From Myxococcales bacterium (lineage in GTDB: Bacteria > Myxococcota_A > Polyangia > Polyangiales > Ga0077539): a stretch of DNA of 42,583 bases. The stretch is taken from positions 1-42,583 of the forward strand of contig JAUSAZ010000098.1 of NCBI GenBank assembly GCA_030652255.1, in the 5' to 3' direction. The position numbers and the translations under genes are program-made. Position 1 is the first letter of the stretch. The number at the start of each line of letters is the position of its first letter. Below, in pieces: positions 1-8,146 of the stretch. The notes under the pieces are model-generated. The model was not told the DNA's origin, made no database searches, and was given only the letters and a program-made list of their open reading frames with translations.

Positions 1-21
1 GAAGGTCCATCGAGTGTCGGT

Positions 22-47
22 CCGAAAGCCCCCGCGACTGCGGGGGC
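22..47 (-). terminator. Probable intrinsic terminator downstream of transketolase
   Basis: A perfect 8-bp inverted repeat (GCCCCCGC / GCGGGGGC, loop of 4) lies at 28-47. Read on the minus strand it is followed by CTTTCGG, a short T run. It sits about 115 nt past the tkt stop codon, in the right orientation to end that transcript. The T tract is weak. Confidence 0.55.
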
Positions 48-161
48 GCCCTCGTGCGATAGCCTGGGGTGAGCGCCAACGCGCGAACCCCAGCGTCAAA
101 CAGGCGGCGTGTCTCACCAACAAACGGCCGCCAAAGCGGCAGGATTGACACCCAGTTGGTA

Positions 162-2174
162 TCAGTCCCCGCGGAGCCAGGCGCGCAGCTTCGCCGTGAC
201 GTGGTCCGCGGTGAGGCCGTACTTGTCGCCGAGCACGGGCCCCGGCGCCGAGGCGCCGAAGGTGTCGACCCCCAGGGTGAGCCCGTCGAGGCCGACGTAG
301 CGCCACCAGAGGTCCGTGCGCCCCGCCTCGAAGCTGGCCCGGCGCGCCCCGGCGGGCAGCACCGACGCGCGGTACGCCACGTCCTGGCGGTTGAACACCT
401 CCATGCAGGGCATCGAGACCACCCGCACCTGGATGCCGTCCTCGGCGTGCAGCCGCCGCGCGGCCTCGACCGCGACGGAGACCTCGCTGCCGGTCGCCAG
501 GATCACCACCGCCGCGGTGCCCATCTCCTCGCGCACGAGCACATACCCGCCGCGGGCGGCGTGGCGGCCGCGCACCGTCGGGTCGCCCGGGAGCACCTCC
601 ACCTTCTGGCGCGAGAGGATGAGCTCCGTCGGGCCGTCGCGCCGGGTCGCCGCCGCCACCCAGGCCGCCGCGCACTCGGCGCTGTCCGCCGGGCGCCACA
701 CGTCCACGTTGGGGATGAGCCGCAGCGCGCTCACGTGCTCCACCGACTGGTGCGTCGGGCCGTCTTCGCCCAGGAAGACCGAGTCGTGGGTGAACACATG
801 CACCACGGGGATGTGGCTGAGCCCCGCGAGGCGGATGGGCGGGCGCATGTAGTCCGAGAAGGTCAGGAAGGTCGCCGTGAAGGGCACGAAGAAGCCGTAG
901 AGCGAGATGCCGTTGGCGATGGCCCCCATGGCGTGCTCGCGGATGCCGAAGCGAAGGTTGCGACCCTCGAAGCGCCCGGGGCCCACCTTGTCCGAGCCCT
1001 TGATGGGGGTCTTGGTCGAGCCGCCGAGGTCGGCGTCGCCGCCGATCAGCGAGGGCATCACCGAGGCCACGACCTGCTCGATGGTCCCGGCCAGCGCGCG
1101 GGTGGCGTCGTTGGTGGGCGGGAGCTTCGCAAGCAGGGTCTCCAGCAGGTCGGCCGGCACCGCGCGGTCGCAGAGCGCCCGGTAGAGCGCCGCGTGCTCG
1201 GCGTGCGCCGCGAGCCACTTCGCCTCGTGGGACTCCCAGCGGGCGCGCTCGTCGGCCATCACCTTCGCGCGCTCGGCGAAGTGCGCGCGCACCGCGTCGG
1301 GCACGGTGAAGGTCTCCTCTCCCCAGCCGAGGGCCTTGCGGGTGGCGAGCGCCTCGTCCTTGCCCAGCGGCTCGCCGTGCACCTTGTGGGTGTCGTGCTT
1401 GTTGGGCGCGCCGTGCCCGATGTGGGTGCGGGCGATGATGAGCGTGGGCTTCTCGCCCTGCGCGATGGCGGCGTCGTAGGCCGCGGCGATCTGCGCGTGG
1501 TCGTGGCCGTCGATGGTCTCGGTGCGCCAGCCCATGGCCTCGAAGCGCGCGGCGACGTCCTCGTCGAAGGCCTCGTCGAGCCCGCCGTCGAGGGTGATGC
1601 GGTTGGCGTCGTAGATGTACGTGAGGTTGCTGAGCTTCAGGTGGCCCGCGATCGAGGCGGCCTCGTAGGCCACGCCCTCCATCACGTCGCCGTCGGAGAC
1701 CAGCGCCCAGATGCGGTGGTCGAAGAGCCCGGGGAGGCGGGCCTGGAGCATCCTGGCGGCCATGGCCATGCCCACGCCGTTGGCGAAGCCCTGGCCGAGC
1801 GGGCCGGTGGTGACCTCGACGCCCGGCGTGAGGTGCACCTCCGGGTGCCCCGGGGTCTTGGAGTCCCACTGGCGGAAGTTCTTGAGCTCCTCGATGGGGA
1901 GCTCGTAGCCCGAGAGGTGGAGCAGGGCGTAGAGCAGCATCGAGCCATGGCCCGGCGACAGGATGAAGCGGTCGCGGTCGCGCCACTGCGGGTTGGCGGG
2001 GTCGTGCCGGAGGTAGCGCGCCCAGAGCACGTAGGCGACGTCGGCGGCGCCCATCGGCAGCCCCGGGTGCCCGCTCTTGGCGGCCTCGATGGCGTCGATG
2101 GCCAGGAACTTCATCGTGTTGACGGCGAGGGCGGACAGCTCGCTCGGGGCGACGGGGGCGATGGGCGTGGTCAC
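162..2174 (-). CDS. tkt: Transketolase
   Basis: Thiamine-diphosphate enzyme of the non-oxidative pentose phosphate pathway that moves two-carbon ketol units between sugar phosphates in the cytoplasm. The 670-residue length matches bacterial transketolases. Visible signatures are the N-terminal [23 protein letters not shown], the cofactor-binding stretch SDGDVMEGV followed by [10 protein letters not shown], and the pyrimidine-domain [14 protein letters not shown] much longer open frame runs upstream, but homology begins at [20 protein letters not shown], so I place the start at the GTG ending at 2174, with AGGAG about 12 nt ahead. The symporter gene lies 92 nt upstream on the same strand, and a possible separate promoter lies between them. 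The function is certain; the exact start is fairly certain. Confidence 0.96.
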   Translation of the reverse strand: MTTPIAPVAPSELSALAVNTMKFLAIDAIEAAKSGHPGLPMGAADVAYVLWARYLRHDPANPQWRDRDRFILSPGHGSMLLYALLHLSGYELPIEELKNFRQWDSKTPGHPEVHLTPGVEVTTGPLGQGFANGVGMAMAARMLQARLPGLFDHRIWALVSDGDVMEGVAYEAASIAGHLKLSNLTYIYDANRITLDGGLDEAFDEDVAARFEAMGWRTETIDGHDHAQIAAAYDAAIAQGEKPTLIIARTHIGHGAPNKHDTHKVHGEPLGKDEALATRKALGWGEETFTVPDAVRAHFAERAKVMADERARWESHEAKWLAAHAEHAALYRALCDRAVPADLLETLLAKLPPTNDATRALAGTIEQVVASVMPSLIGGDADLGGSTKTPIKGSDKVGPGRFEGRNLRFGIREHAMGAIANGISLYGFFVPFTATFLTFSDYMRPPIRLAGLSHIPVVHVFTHDSVFLGEDGPTHQSVEHVSALRLIPNVDVWRPADSAECAAAWVAAATRRDGPTELILSRQKVEVLPGDPTVRGRHAARGGYVLVREEMGTAAVVILATGSEVSVAVEAARRLHAEDGIQVRVVSMPCMEVFNRQDVAYRASVLPAGARRASFEAGRTDLWWRYVGLDGLTLGVDTFGASAPGPVLGDKYGLTADHVTAKLRAWLRGD

Positions 2175-2220
2175 GGCGTCTCTGGGCTCCTGCTGAACGT
2201 GGGAATCGGAGGGCTGCACC

Positions 2221-2249
2221 CTGCTACCGCACCCGCGCGTCGGCGCCAA
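2221..2249 (-). promoter_or_regulatory. Possible sigma70-type promoter for tkt
   Basis: On the minus strand TTGGCG (2249-2244) and TAGCAG (2226-2221) are spaced by 17 nt, about 46 nt before the tkt GTG. The -10 is imperfect. The -35 is identical to the one before the lipoprotein gene at 5249. Confidence 0.3.
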
Positions 2250-2266
2250 CAACAGGGGCGGCGGGT

Positions 2267-3151
2267 TCAGGTCGTGGCGGGCGCCGGGGCCTCGGCCCGC
2301 CGGCTCACCAGCGCCCCGAAGAGCGCGGCGGTGAAGAACATGATCAGCGAGTAGATGGCCGGGGGGATGGCCATGGTGGAATTGTTGAGCAGGGTGGGGC
2401 CGCTCGCGATCGCGATGGCGAGGGTGCCGTTGTGGATCCCGATCTCCATGCCGATGGCGATGGCCTGGCGCTCGGGGAGGCGCGCGAGGCGCGGGACGAA
2501 GTAGCCCACCGCCAGGCTCGCGAGGTTGAAGGCCAGCGCCGCGAGGCCCACCTGCCGGAAGAACTCCGCCAGGTTGGCGCGCTCCTTCAGCACCGTGCTC
2601 AGGATCACCAGCAGCAGGAAGACCGCCGACACGATGCGCACCGGCTTGTCGAGGCGCGCGGCCAGGTCGGGCCGCTTCGCGCGCACCAGCATCCCGAGGC
2701 ACACCGGCCCCAGCACGATGACGAAGACCTGGATCACCTTGCCGAACTGCAGCGGGATGACCCGCCCCTCGCCCATGAAGGCCGCGAGCGACAGGTTGAC
2801 GATGAGCGGGAGCGTGAGCAGCGACAGCACGCTGTTGACCGCGGTGAGCGTGACGTTGAGCGCGACGTCGCCCTTGGCCAGGTGGCTGAAGAGGTTGGCG
2901 GTGGCGCCGCCGGGGGAGGCCGCGAGGAGCATCAGGCCCACCGCGAGGGCGGGCGGGAGGCCGAAGGCCTTCGCGATGCCGAAGCACACGAAGGGCAGGA
3001 GGAGCATCTGGCACACGAGGCCGACGATGACGGCGCGCGGGTACACCACGACGCGGCGGAAGTCGGCCGGGGTGAGCCCGAGGCCGAGCCCCAGCATGAT
3101 CACGCCGAGCGCGAGGGGGAGCAGGATGGCGGTGAGCGGGCTTGATCCCAT
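2267..3151 (-). CDS. Bile acid:sodium symporter (BASS/SBF) family transporter
   Basis: Integral membrane protein of 294 residues with about nine or ten hydrophobic segments from the N terminus to near residue 280. SBF-family signatures are MLAASPGG-like [21 protein letters not shown] near residue 75, followed by [19 protein letters not shown], and a second-repeat [13 protein letters not shown] near residue 230. The family couples Na+ entry to uptake of organic anions such as bile acids, pantoate or keto acids. The substrate cannot be read from sequence. The ATG at 3151 is preceded by GGAGG at about 12 nt. The next gene downstream is transketolase (92 nt away), which might suggest central-metabolite transport, but this is only inference. 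Confidence 0.88.
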   Translation of the reverse strand: MGSSPLTAILLPLALGVIMLGLGLGLTPADFRRVVVYPRAVIVGLVCQMLLLPFVCFGIAKAFGLPPALAVGLMLLAASPGGATANLFSHLAKGDVALNVTLTAVNSVLSLLTLPLIVNLSLAAFMGEGRVIPLQFGKVIQVFVIVLGPVCLGMLVRAKRPDLAARLDKPVRIVSAVFLLLVILSTVLKERANLAEFFRQVGLAALAFNLASLAVGYFVPRLARLPERQAIAIGMEIGIHNGTLAIAIASGPTLLNNSTMAIPPAIYSLIMFFTAALFGALVSRRAEAPAPATT

Positions 3152-3175
3152 GGTGGGTGTGTTCCTCCACCGGGG

Positions 3176-3205
3176 ACGCTATCGGGGGCGACGGCCGAGC
3201 CGCAA
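3176..3205 (-). promoter_or_regulatory. Promoter for the BASS transporter gene
   Basis: On the minus strand TTGCGG (3205-3200) and TAGCGT (3181-3176) are separated by 18 nt. This gives a leader of about 18 nt that holds GGAGGA before the ATG at 3151. The spacing matches other promoters in this window. Confidence 0.5.
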
Positions 3206-3217
3206 GGACCGAAGGCG

Positions 3218-5152
3218 CTACGAGCGGGCCTCGTCGAGGCGGCGCATGCCCTCGAGCATCAGCGCCTCGACGTTGCTGTTGATCGCCTGCGACGAGGGGC
3301 GGAAGGTCGGGTCGAGGGCGAAATCGCCGGTGGACAGGCCGAGCATCGCGAAGAAGGCGTCCTCGCCGCGCAGGCCCTGCCAGAGCGCGTTGACCACGTT
3401 GCCGTCGAGGAAGTGCACCTCCCCCTGCTCGGCGCCGTTGCGGATGCTGAGCTGCCCGGTCTTGCGGCCCTGCGAGAGCACCTGCACCACGTCGGTGAGG
3501 GCCAGCTCCGCGAGCGATCCCGACACCCCCCGGGGCGAGCGCGCCTGCCGCTGCGCCAGGAGCTGCTTCACCTTGGCGATGAGCACCTCCGGGGAGGCGG
3601 GCTTGAGCACGTAGTCGTTGGCGCCGAGCTCGAAGGCCCGGGCGATGGCCTCGCGCCGCTGGTCGCGCGTGAGGAAGACCCACGGCACCGTCGACCCGCT
3701 GGAGCGCAGCGCCGCCAGGAGGTCGAGCCCGGAGGTGGACTCCAGGTCGGTCTCGGAGATGACGGCCTCGACCGCGCCGCGGCCGAGCACGCCCTGCGCC
3801 TCTTCGATGTTACGCGCGAGGTGCACCTCGAAGCCCTCCTCGACCATCCGGAGCTCGAGCACGGTGCTCTCCTCGGGGTCGGGGTCGATGAGGAGCACCA
3901 CCGTGCGCTCGGAGAGCAGCTTGGCGCGGAGGTCGTCGCCGGTGACCACCTGGCGCAGCAGGTCGACGAGGTTGCGGTCGAACACCGACCCCTTGTGCCG
4001 GTCGAGCACGTCGCAGGCCTCCGGGGCGGCGAGCTGACGTCGGTAGGGGTTGTTAGGGTTCTGCGTGAGGTCGGCGTAGGTGTCGACCACCGCGAGGATG
4101 CGCGCCCCGAGCGGGATCTCCTTGCCCGCGAGGCCGTCGGGGAAGCCGGCGCCGTCGAAGCGCTCGTACATGGTCTGGAGCGTGGTGACCGTGGTCGGCT
4201 CCAGGGGCACGGCCTCGAAGAGCTTGATGGCGGTCTGGAAGGTCTTCTGCGCGGCCACCCGGTGGTTGTCGAACATCGCCACGTTGAGCGCGGTGAGGTG
4301 GTACGTGGCCGCCTTGCCGACGTCGTGGAGGAGGGCGGCGAGCACCAGGGCGTGCACCTCCTCCGGGGCGAGGCGGATGCGCTCGGCCAGCTTGCGCATC
4401 CAGCGCGACACCAGGGGTGAGTGCCCGCGCAGCTCGCCGCGGTTGTTCTCGAGGAGGGACACCAGCACCGTCGCCAGCTCCAGGAAGGAGGCCTTCGAGG
4501 TGGCGCTGCTCGGCGCCCGCATGGGCGCGCGGGCGACGTCGCTGTCGCTCACCACCCGCTCGCGGCGCTCGGTGGTGGGGGTCGCGGGGGCCGAGCTCGG
4601 CGCGGTGGGCCCCTGGATGGAGTGCTGCGCGTAGAGGTCGATCATGGAGAGGTACTGCTCGCGCCCGGTCGTATCGACCTGCGCGAAGGCGTAGAGCTCT
4701 CCGGCGTAGTGCTTCAGGATGGCCGCGCGCACGGCCGCGGGCCGGGCCACGTAGACGCGCACGTCGCGGGCGTTGGAGGCCTGCTGCACGGTGCTGAGCA
4801 CCGCGGGGTCGCCGGCGTCGGGGGAGACCACGGAGAGGGTGCTGCTCGCCGGGTCGAAGAGCACCGGGAAGACCTGGAACTCCTCGGCGAGGCGCCGGGG
4901 GATGACCTCCAGCAGCCCGCGGTCGACCTCCGCGCGGGCGAGCTTGTTGGTCGCCACGAAGCGCGTGCGATAGAGCTTCGCGAGGAACTTCAGCAGGTCG
5001 GCCTCGGAGATGACCCCGCTCTCGATGAGCACGTCCTCGATGCGCGAGCCGTCACCGCGCACCCGGTGGAGGGCCCCTTCGAGCTGGTCGGCCGTAACGA
5101 GACCCTCCGCCAGCAGATGCTCGTGGAGGTGGCCCTGCGGTGGGATCGACAT
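3218..5152 (-). CDS. GspE-N / degenerate HD-GYP / receiver / DUF4388 signalling protein
   Basis: Cytoplasmic multidomain regulator, 644 residues. A GspE N-terminal (MshEN-like) domain, a c-di-GMP-binding fold in some relatives, spans about 5-150. An HD-GYP-like domain spans about 225-375: HDVGK is kept at 276-280, but the HHExxDGxGYP motif reads [11 protein letters not shown] (328-338), losing both metal-binding histidines. A receiver domain follows (about 417-535) with D423/D425, T495 and K517, but the phospho-acceptor position is Glu467 instead of Asp. DUF4388 lies at about 541-615. This looks like a non-catalytic, perhaps constitutively 'on' scaffold. I chose ATG 5152 over the upstream in-frame ATG 5179 because a TTGACG-N18-TACGAT promoter overlaps those nine codons and places the transcript start at 5152. 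Confidence 0.88.
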   Translation of the reverse strand: MSIPPQGHLHEHLLAEGLVTADQLEGALHRVRGDGSRIEDVLIESGVISEADLLKFLAKLYRTRFVATNKLARAEVDRGLLEVIPRRLAEEFQVFPVLFDPASSTLSVVSPDAGDPAVLSTVQQASNARDVRVYVARPAAVRAAILKHYAGELYAFAQVDTTGREQYLSMIDLYAQHSIQGPTAPSSAPATPTTERRERVVSDSDVARAPMRAPSSATSKASFLELATVLVSLLENNRGELRGHSPLVSRWMRKLAERIRLAPEEVHALVLAALLHDVGKAATYHLTALNVAMFDNHRVAAQKTFQTAIKLFEAVPLEPTTVTTLQTMYERFDGAGFPDGLAGKEIPLGARILAVVDTYADLTQNPNNPYRRQLAAPEACDVLDRHKGSVFDRNLVDLLRQVVTGDDLRAKLLSERTVVLLIDPDPEESTVLELRMVEEGFEVHLARNIEEAQGVLGRGAVEAVISETDLESTSGLDLLAALRSSGSTVPWVFLTRDQRREAIARAFELGANDYVLKPASPEVLIAKVKQLLAQRQARSPRGVSGSLAELALTDVVQVLSQGRKTGQLSIRNGAEQGEVHFLDGNVVNALWQGLRGEDAFFAMLGLSTGDFALDPTFRPSSQAINSNVEALMLEGMRRLDEARS

Positions 5153-5162
5153 GCGCCCGTCG

Positions 5163-5192
5163 ATCGTAGCGAGCGGCATTCTCTCGCGTCAA
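5163..5192 (-). promoter_or_regulatory. Leaderless promoter of the HD-GYP/DUF4388 gene
   Basis: On the minus strand TTGACG (5192-5187), 18 nt, TACGAT (5168-5163), then 10 nt to ATG 5152. The start codon falls within a few bases of the expected +1, so the mRNA would have almost no leader. Confidence 0.6.
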
Positions 5193-5211
5193 CGAATCCT
5201 CCACGTCGGCG

Positions 5212-5241
5212 TTGGCGCCCGTCGGGGGTGCCGGGTATGGT
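5212..5241 (+). promoter_or_regulatory. Leaderless promoter of the small lipoprotein gene
   Basis: TTGGCG (5212-5217), 18 nt, TATGGT (5236-5241), then 7 nt to GTG 5249. It is divergent from the promoter at 5163-5192, and the two -35 elements are about 20 nt apart. Confidence 0.6.
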
Positions 5242-5248
5242 CCCGCCC

Positions 5249-5767
5249 GTGTCGAGGCAGGTACTGGTATTTCTCGCGATGTCCCTGGGCGTCGCGTGCT
5301 CGGGCTCCGCGGTGAGGGTGCAGGGCAACGAGGTGACCGCGGGAGACCTCCGCTACGCCTTCGGCCCGGTGCCGCCCTCCTGGCGGCCGATGTCCGTCGA
5401 GTCCAACGACGCGGCGTGGTTCGACGCCACCACCGGGGGCACCGTGCATGTCGACCACACCTGCGAGCGATCCATGGACACGCCGCTGCCCTCGCTGGTG
5501 CAGCACCTGCTCATCGGCTTCACCCAGAGGGAGACCGTGCTCGAGGAGACCGTCCCCTTCGACCGCCGCGAGGCCCGGCACGTCGTCGTCAACGCCCGCC
5601 TTGACGGCGTCCCCCGCTCGCTCGAACTCTACGTGATGAAGAAGGACGGCTGCGTGTACGACCTCGGCTTCGTCGCGCCGCCCGACCGCTTCGAGGCCGG
5701 CCGCCCCGCCTTCGACGCCTTCGTCCGCGGCTTCCGCACCCTGCAGTCCCCCCTCCAGCAGCAATAA
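5249..5767 (+). CDS. Small predicted lipoprotein, function unknown
   Basis: 172 residues starting at GTG: VSRQ, then hydrophobic VLVFLAMSLGVAC ending in a lipobox (Cys17), so probably a lipid-anchored envelope protein. The mature part has conserved-looking stretches (DLRYAFGPVPPSWRP, VDHTCERSMDTPLPSLVQHLLIGF, DGCVYDLGFVAPPDRFEAGRPAFDAFVRGF) that resemble small lipoproteins encoded next to MlaE permeases in myxobacteria. I cannot name a family. An in-frame ATG at 5237 lies inside the -10 element, so the GTG is preferred. The MlaE-type permease starts 20 nt after this stop codon, so the two are probably co-transcribed and may both serve lipid handling in the envelope. Confidence 0.75.
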   Translation: MSRQVLVFLAMSLGVACSGSAVRVQGNEVTAGDLRYAFGPVPPSWRPMSVESNDAAWFDATTGGTVHVDHTCERSMDTPLPSLVQHLLIGFTQRETVLEETVPFDRREARHVVVNARLDGVPRSLELYVMKKDGCVYDLGFVAPPDRFEAGRPAFDAFVRGFRTLQSPLQQQ

Positions 5768-5787
5768 CCGCCCGCCGCGACCACCCG

Positions 5788-6693
5788 ATGAGCCCTCCCC
5801 CAACGCCGCCCGGCTCCGCAGTCGCCCCGCCCGGCGAGCGCGCGTCGATGTTCCCCGATGGGCGGCCGTCGCTCACCCCGGGGCGCGCCTCCATCGTCGC
5901 CCCGGCCCCGCGCGTGAGCCCGTGGCAGTCATACATCGACAACTCCCGGCAGTCCCTCGACGACCTCGGCGGCATGGCGCTGCTCCTCCGCGACGCCACC
6001 GTCGCCACCTTCGCGCGCCCCTTCGAGCTCAAGGAGATCATCTACCAGCTCGAGTCCCTCGGGCTGAAGTCCGTCACCATCGCCCTGCTCACCGCGCTCT
6101 TCGTCGGCATGGTGATGACGGTGCAGTTCGCCTTCGGCCTCGAGCGCTTCGGCGCCACCGACTACGTGGGCCGGGTCATCGGGCTGTCCATCACCCGCGA
6201 GCTCGCGCCCGCGCTCACCGCCCTCGTGGTGGGCTCGCGCATCGGCTCGGGCATGGCCGCCGAGCTCGGCTCCATGGCCGTCACCGAGCAGATCGACGCC
6301 ATCCGCGCGCTCGGCGCCGACCCGGTGAAGAAGCTCGTCGTGCCGCGCCTCATCGCGTGCCTGATCCTGATGCCCGTGCTCACCATCTTCGCCGACGTGG
6401 TGGGCTTCGCCGGCGCCATGGGGGTCGCGAAGCTCCAGTTCGACACGCAGATGGGCTTCTTCTTCCGCACGGCGCTCGAGTCCATCACCATGCAGGACTT
6501 CATGTCCGGCGTGGGCAAGTCGCCCTTCTTCGGCGTCACCATCGCCATCATCGGCTGCTACTACGGGATGCAGACCCGCGGCGGCACCGAAGGGGTCGGC
6601 CGCTCCACCACGCGCACCGTGGTCGCGGCCGCCATCGCCGTCCTCGTGGCCGACTTCTTCCTCACGAAGCTCTTCCTCTCCGTCAAGATCTGA
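5788..6693 (+). CDS. mlaE: MlaE-family lipid ABC transporter permease
   Basis: Inner-membrane permease subunit of an Mla/MCE-type lipid transport complex (intermembrane phospholipid trafficking). Core signatures are LGLKSVTIALLTALFVGMVMTVQ, then GLERFGATDYVGRVIGLSITRELAPALTALVVGSRIGSGMAAELGSM, with ALGADPVKKLVVPRLIA, the family's ATPase-coupling region. It is 301 residues long, about 40 more than E. coli MlaE; the excess is a Pro-rich N-terminal extension (1-45), which could also mean a start further in. No MlaF ATPase or MlaD/MCE gene is next to it, so partners must lie elsewhere. The only same-operon candidates are the lipoprotein before it and the methyltransferase after it. Confidence 0.9.
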   Translation: MSPPPTPPGSAVAPPGERASMFPDGRPSLTPGRASIVAPAPRVSPWQSYIDNSRQSLDDLGGMALLLRDATVATFARPFELKEIIYQLESLGLKSVTIALLTALFVGMVMTVQFAFGLERFGATDYVGRVIGLSITRELAPALTALVVGSRIGSGMAAELGSMAVTEQIDAIRALGADPVKKLVVPRLIACLILMPVLTIFADVVGFAGAMGVAKLQFDTQMGFFFRTALESITMQDFMSGVGKSPFFGVTIAIIGCYYGMQTRGGTEGVGRSTTRTVVAAAIAVLVADFFLTKLFLSVKI

Positions 6694-6718
6694 CCCTCGC
6701 GTCCCCCCGACTACGCCC

Positions 6719-8146
6719 ATGACCGAGCTCGTCTGGCGCGGAAAGTACCTCGACGGGCGCCGCGTCGAGCCCTCCCGCGAGCCCTCGCCCATCACCCCCC
6801 GCGAGCGCCACGGAGAGGGCCCCGGCGAGCCCGACCTGCTCATCGAGGGCGACCGCTGCGTGGCCCTCGCCAGCCTGCTCCCCACCCACGCCGCGGGCTT
6901 CCAGGCGGTGTACATCGACCCCCCCTTCGACACCGGCGGCCGCTTCGAGGCCACCCGACGGCTCGACGACGGCGCCACCCTCCGGCGCCACGCCTACCGC
7001 GACACCTGGGGCGCCGGGCTCGACGCCTACCTCGCGTTCATGTCCGACACCCTGGTGCTCCTGCGCGACCTGCTCGCGCCCGACGGCGCTCTCTTCGTGC
7101 ACTGCGACTGGCGCGCCAACGCCTACCTCCGGGTGCTGCTCGACGAGCTCTTCGGGGCGTCGTGTTTTCGCAACGAGATCGCGTGGCGACGTGCGCCCAA
7201 CCTCGGTCGCCAGGCGGCGTCGCGGCAGCTCGGGCGCACCCTCGACACGATCTTCGTGTACTCGAAGACCGCGGGCGCGGCCTTCCGCGGCGAGGCCCCG
7301 CGGCGCAGCGACGCCGTCGCGCTCGACGCCCGGGGCCAGCCGGCGGGCGCGAAGTGGGACGAGGCGCGCGGGGCCTTCTTCACCACCGCCCCGCGCGGCG
7401 ACTACACCGACGCCAGCATCGCGCGGCTGCGCGAGGAGGGCCGGGTGCACGACGCCGCATCGGGGCGCGTGGCGATCAAGTACTTCCTCCGCCGCGGGGA
7501 CGACGGCCGCTGGTACAAAGACCAGCCCATCGACGCCCTCTGGGACGACGCCGAGGTGCGCCCGCTGCGCCACTGCCCCAAGCGCGAGGACATGGGCTAC
7601 GACACCCAGAAGCCCGAGGGCCTGCTCGCGCGCATCCTGCGCTGGGCCACGCGCCCCGGCGACCGGGTGCTCGACTGCTTCAGCGGCAGCGGCACCACCG
7701 CCGCCGTCGCCGCGCAGCTCGACCGCCGCTGGGTGGCGGTCGACGTGGGCGAGGCGGCGATCGCCACCACGCGGCGACGGCTGGTCTCGCTGCCGGCGCC
7801 GAGGCCCTGGATGCTGGCGACGGTGGGACCGGGCGCGCGGCCCGTCACCCGTCGCGCGAGGGCGACGCGCACGCCAGCGGGCGACGAGGTGACCGTGACG
7901 CTGACGGACTTCGAGGTCGCGGGGGAGGCGAGCGGCCTGCCGCCGGTCGCGCACTGGTCGTCGTGGATCGACTACTGGCTCATCGACGCGGCGCATGACG
8001 GCGGGGTGTTCCACGCGCGCCGGCGGGTGGTGCGCGCGGCGAAGGAGGCGCTGCCGCTGGCGGCCACCTTCGCGGCGCGGGGGAGGGTGGTGGTGCGGGT
8101 GGTCGACGTGCTCGGCGAGGAGGCGACCGTCGAGCTCAGCGAATGA
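6719..8146 (+). CDS. Orphan beta-class DNA methyltransferase (Mod-like)
   Basis: 475-residue SAM-dependent DNA methyltransferase. The catalytic motif IV (DPPF, 67-70) precedes the SAM-binding FSGSG motif (321-325), with QKPEGLL as the motif X-like helix between them. This is the beta order seen in type III Mod and COG2189 enzymes. DPPF usually indicates N6-adenine methylation. A target-recognition region should lie at about 150-290. A C-terminal tail of about 110 residues (from about 365) follows the catalytic core and is not recognisable. No restriction (Res) gene is adjacent, so it looks like an orphan regulatory methylase or a relic. It starts 25 nt after mlaE without a clear Shine-Dalgarno site. 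Its 3' end overlaps the convergent hydrolase gene by 11 nt. Confidence 0.88.
   Translation: MTELVWRGKYLDGRRVEPSREPSPITPRERHGEGPGEPDLLIEGDRCVALASLLPTHAAGFQAVYIDPPFDTGGRFEATRRLDDGATLRRHAYRDTWGAGLDAYLAFMSDTLVLLRDLLAPDGALFVHCDWRANAYLRVLLDELFGASCFRNEIAWRRAPNLGRQAASRQLGRTLDTIFVYSKTAGAAFRGEAPRRSDAVALDARGQPAGAKWDEARGAFFTTAPRGDYTDASIARLREEGRVHDAASGRVAIKYFLRRGDDGRWYKDQPIDALWDDAEVRPLRHCPKREDMGYDTQKPEGLLARILRWATRPGDRVLDCFSGSGTTAAVAAQLDRRWVAVDVGEAAIATTRRRLVSLPAPRPWMLATVGPGARPVTRRARATRTPAGDEVTVTLTDFEVAGEASGLPPVAHWSSWIDYWLIDAAHDGGVFHARRRVVRAAKEALPLAATFAARGRVVVRVVDVLGEEATVELSE

Noticed and set aside
69..2354. A 761-codon plus-strand frame opposite transketolase.
   Set aside because: Antisense shadow; composition is unlike real proteins here and it has no recognisable domain.
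162..3683. A 1,173-codon minus-strand frame that could be read as a transketolase fusion.
   Set aside because: Only the last 670 codons show homology. The upstream part is an out-of-frame reading of the symporter and the signalling gene.
5153..5179. Nine-codon extension of the HD-GYP/DUF4388 gene to ATG 5179.
   Set aside because: The -10 TACGAT sits inside these codons, so the transcript should begin near 5152.
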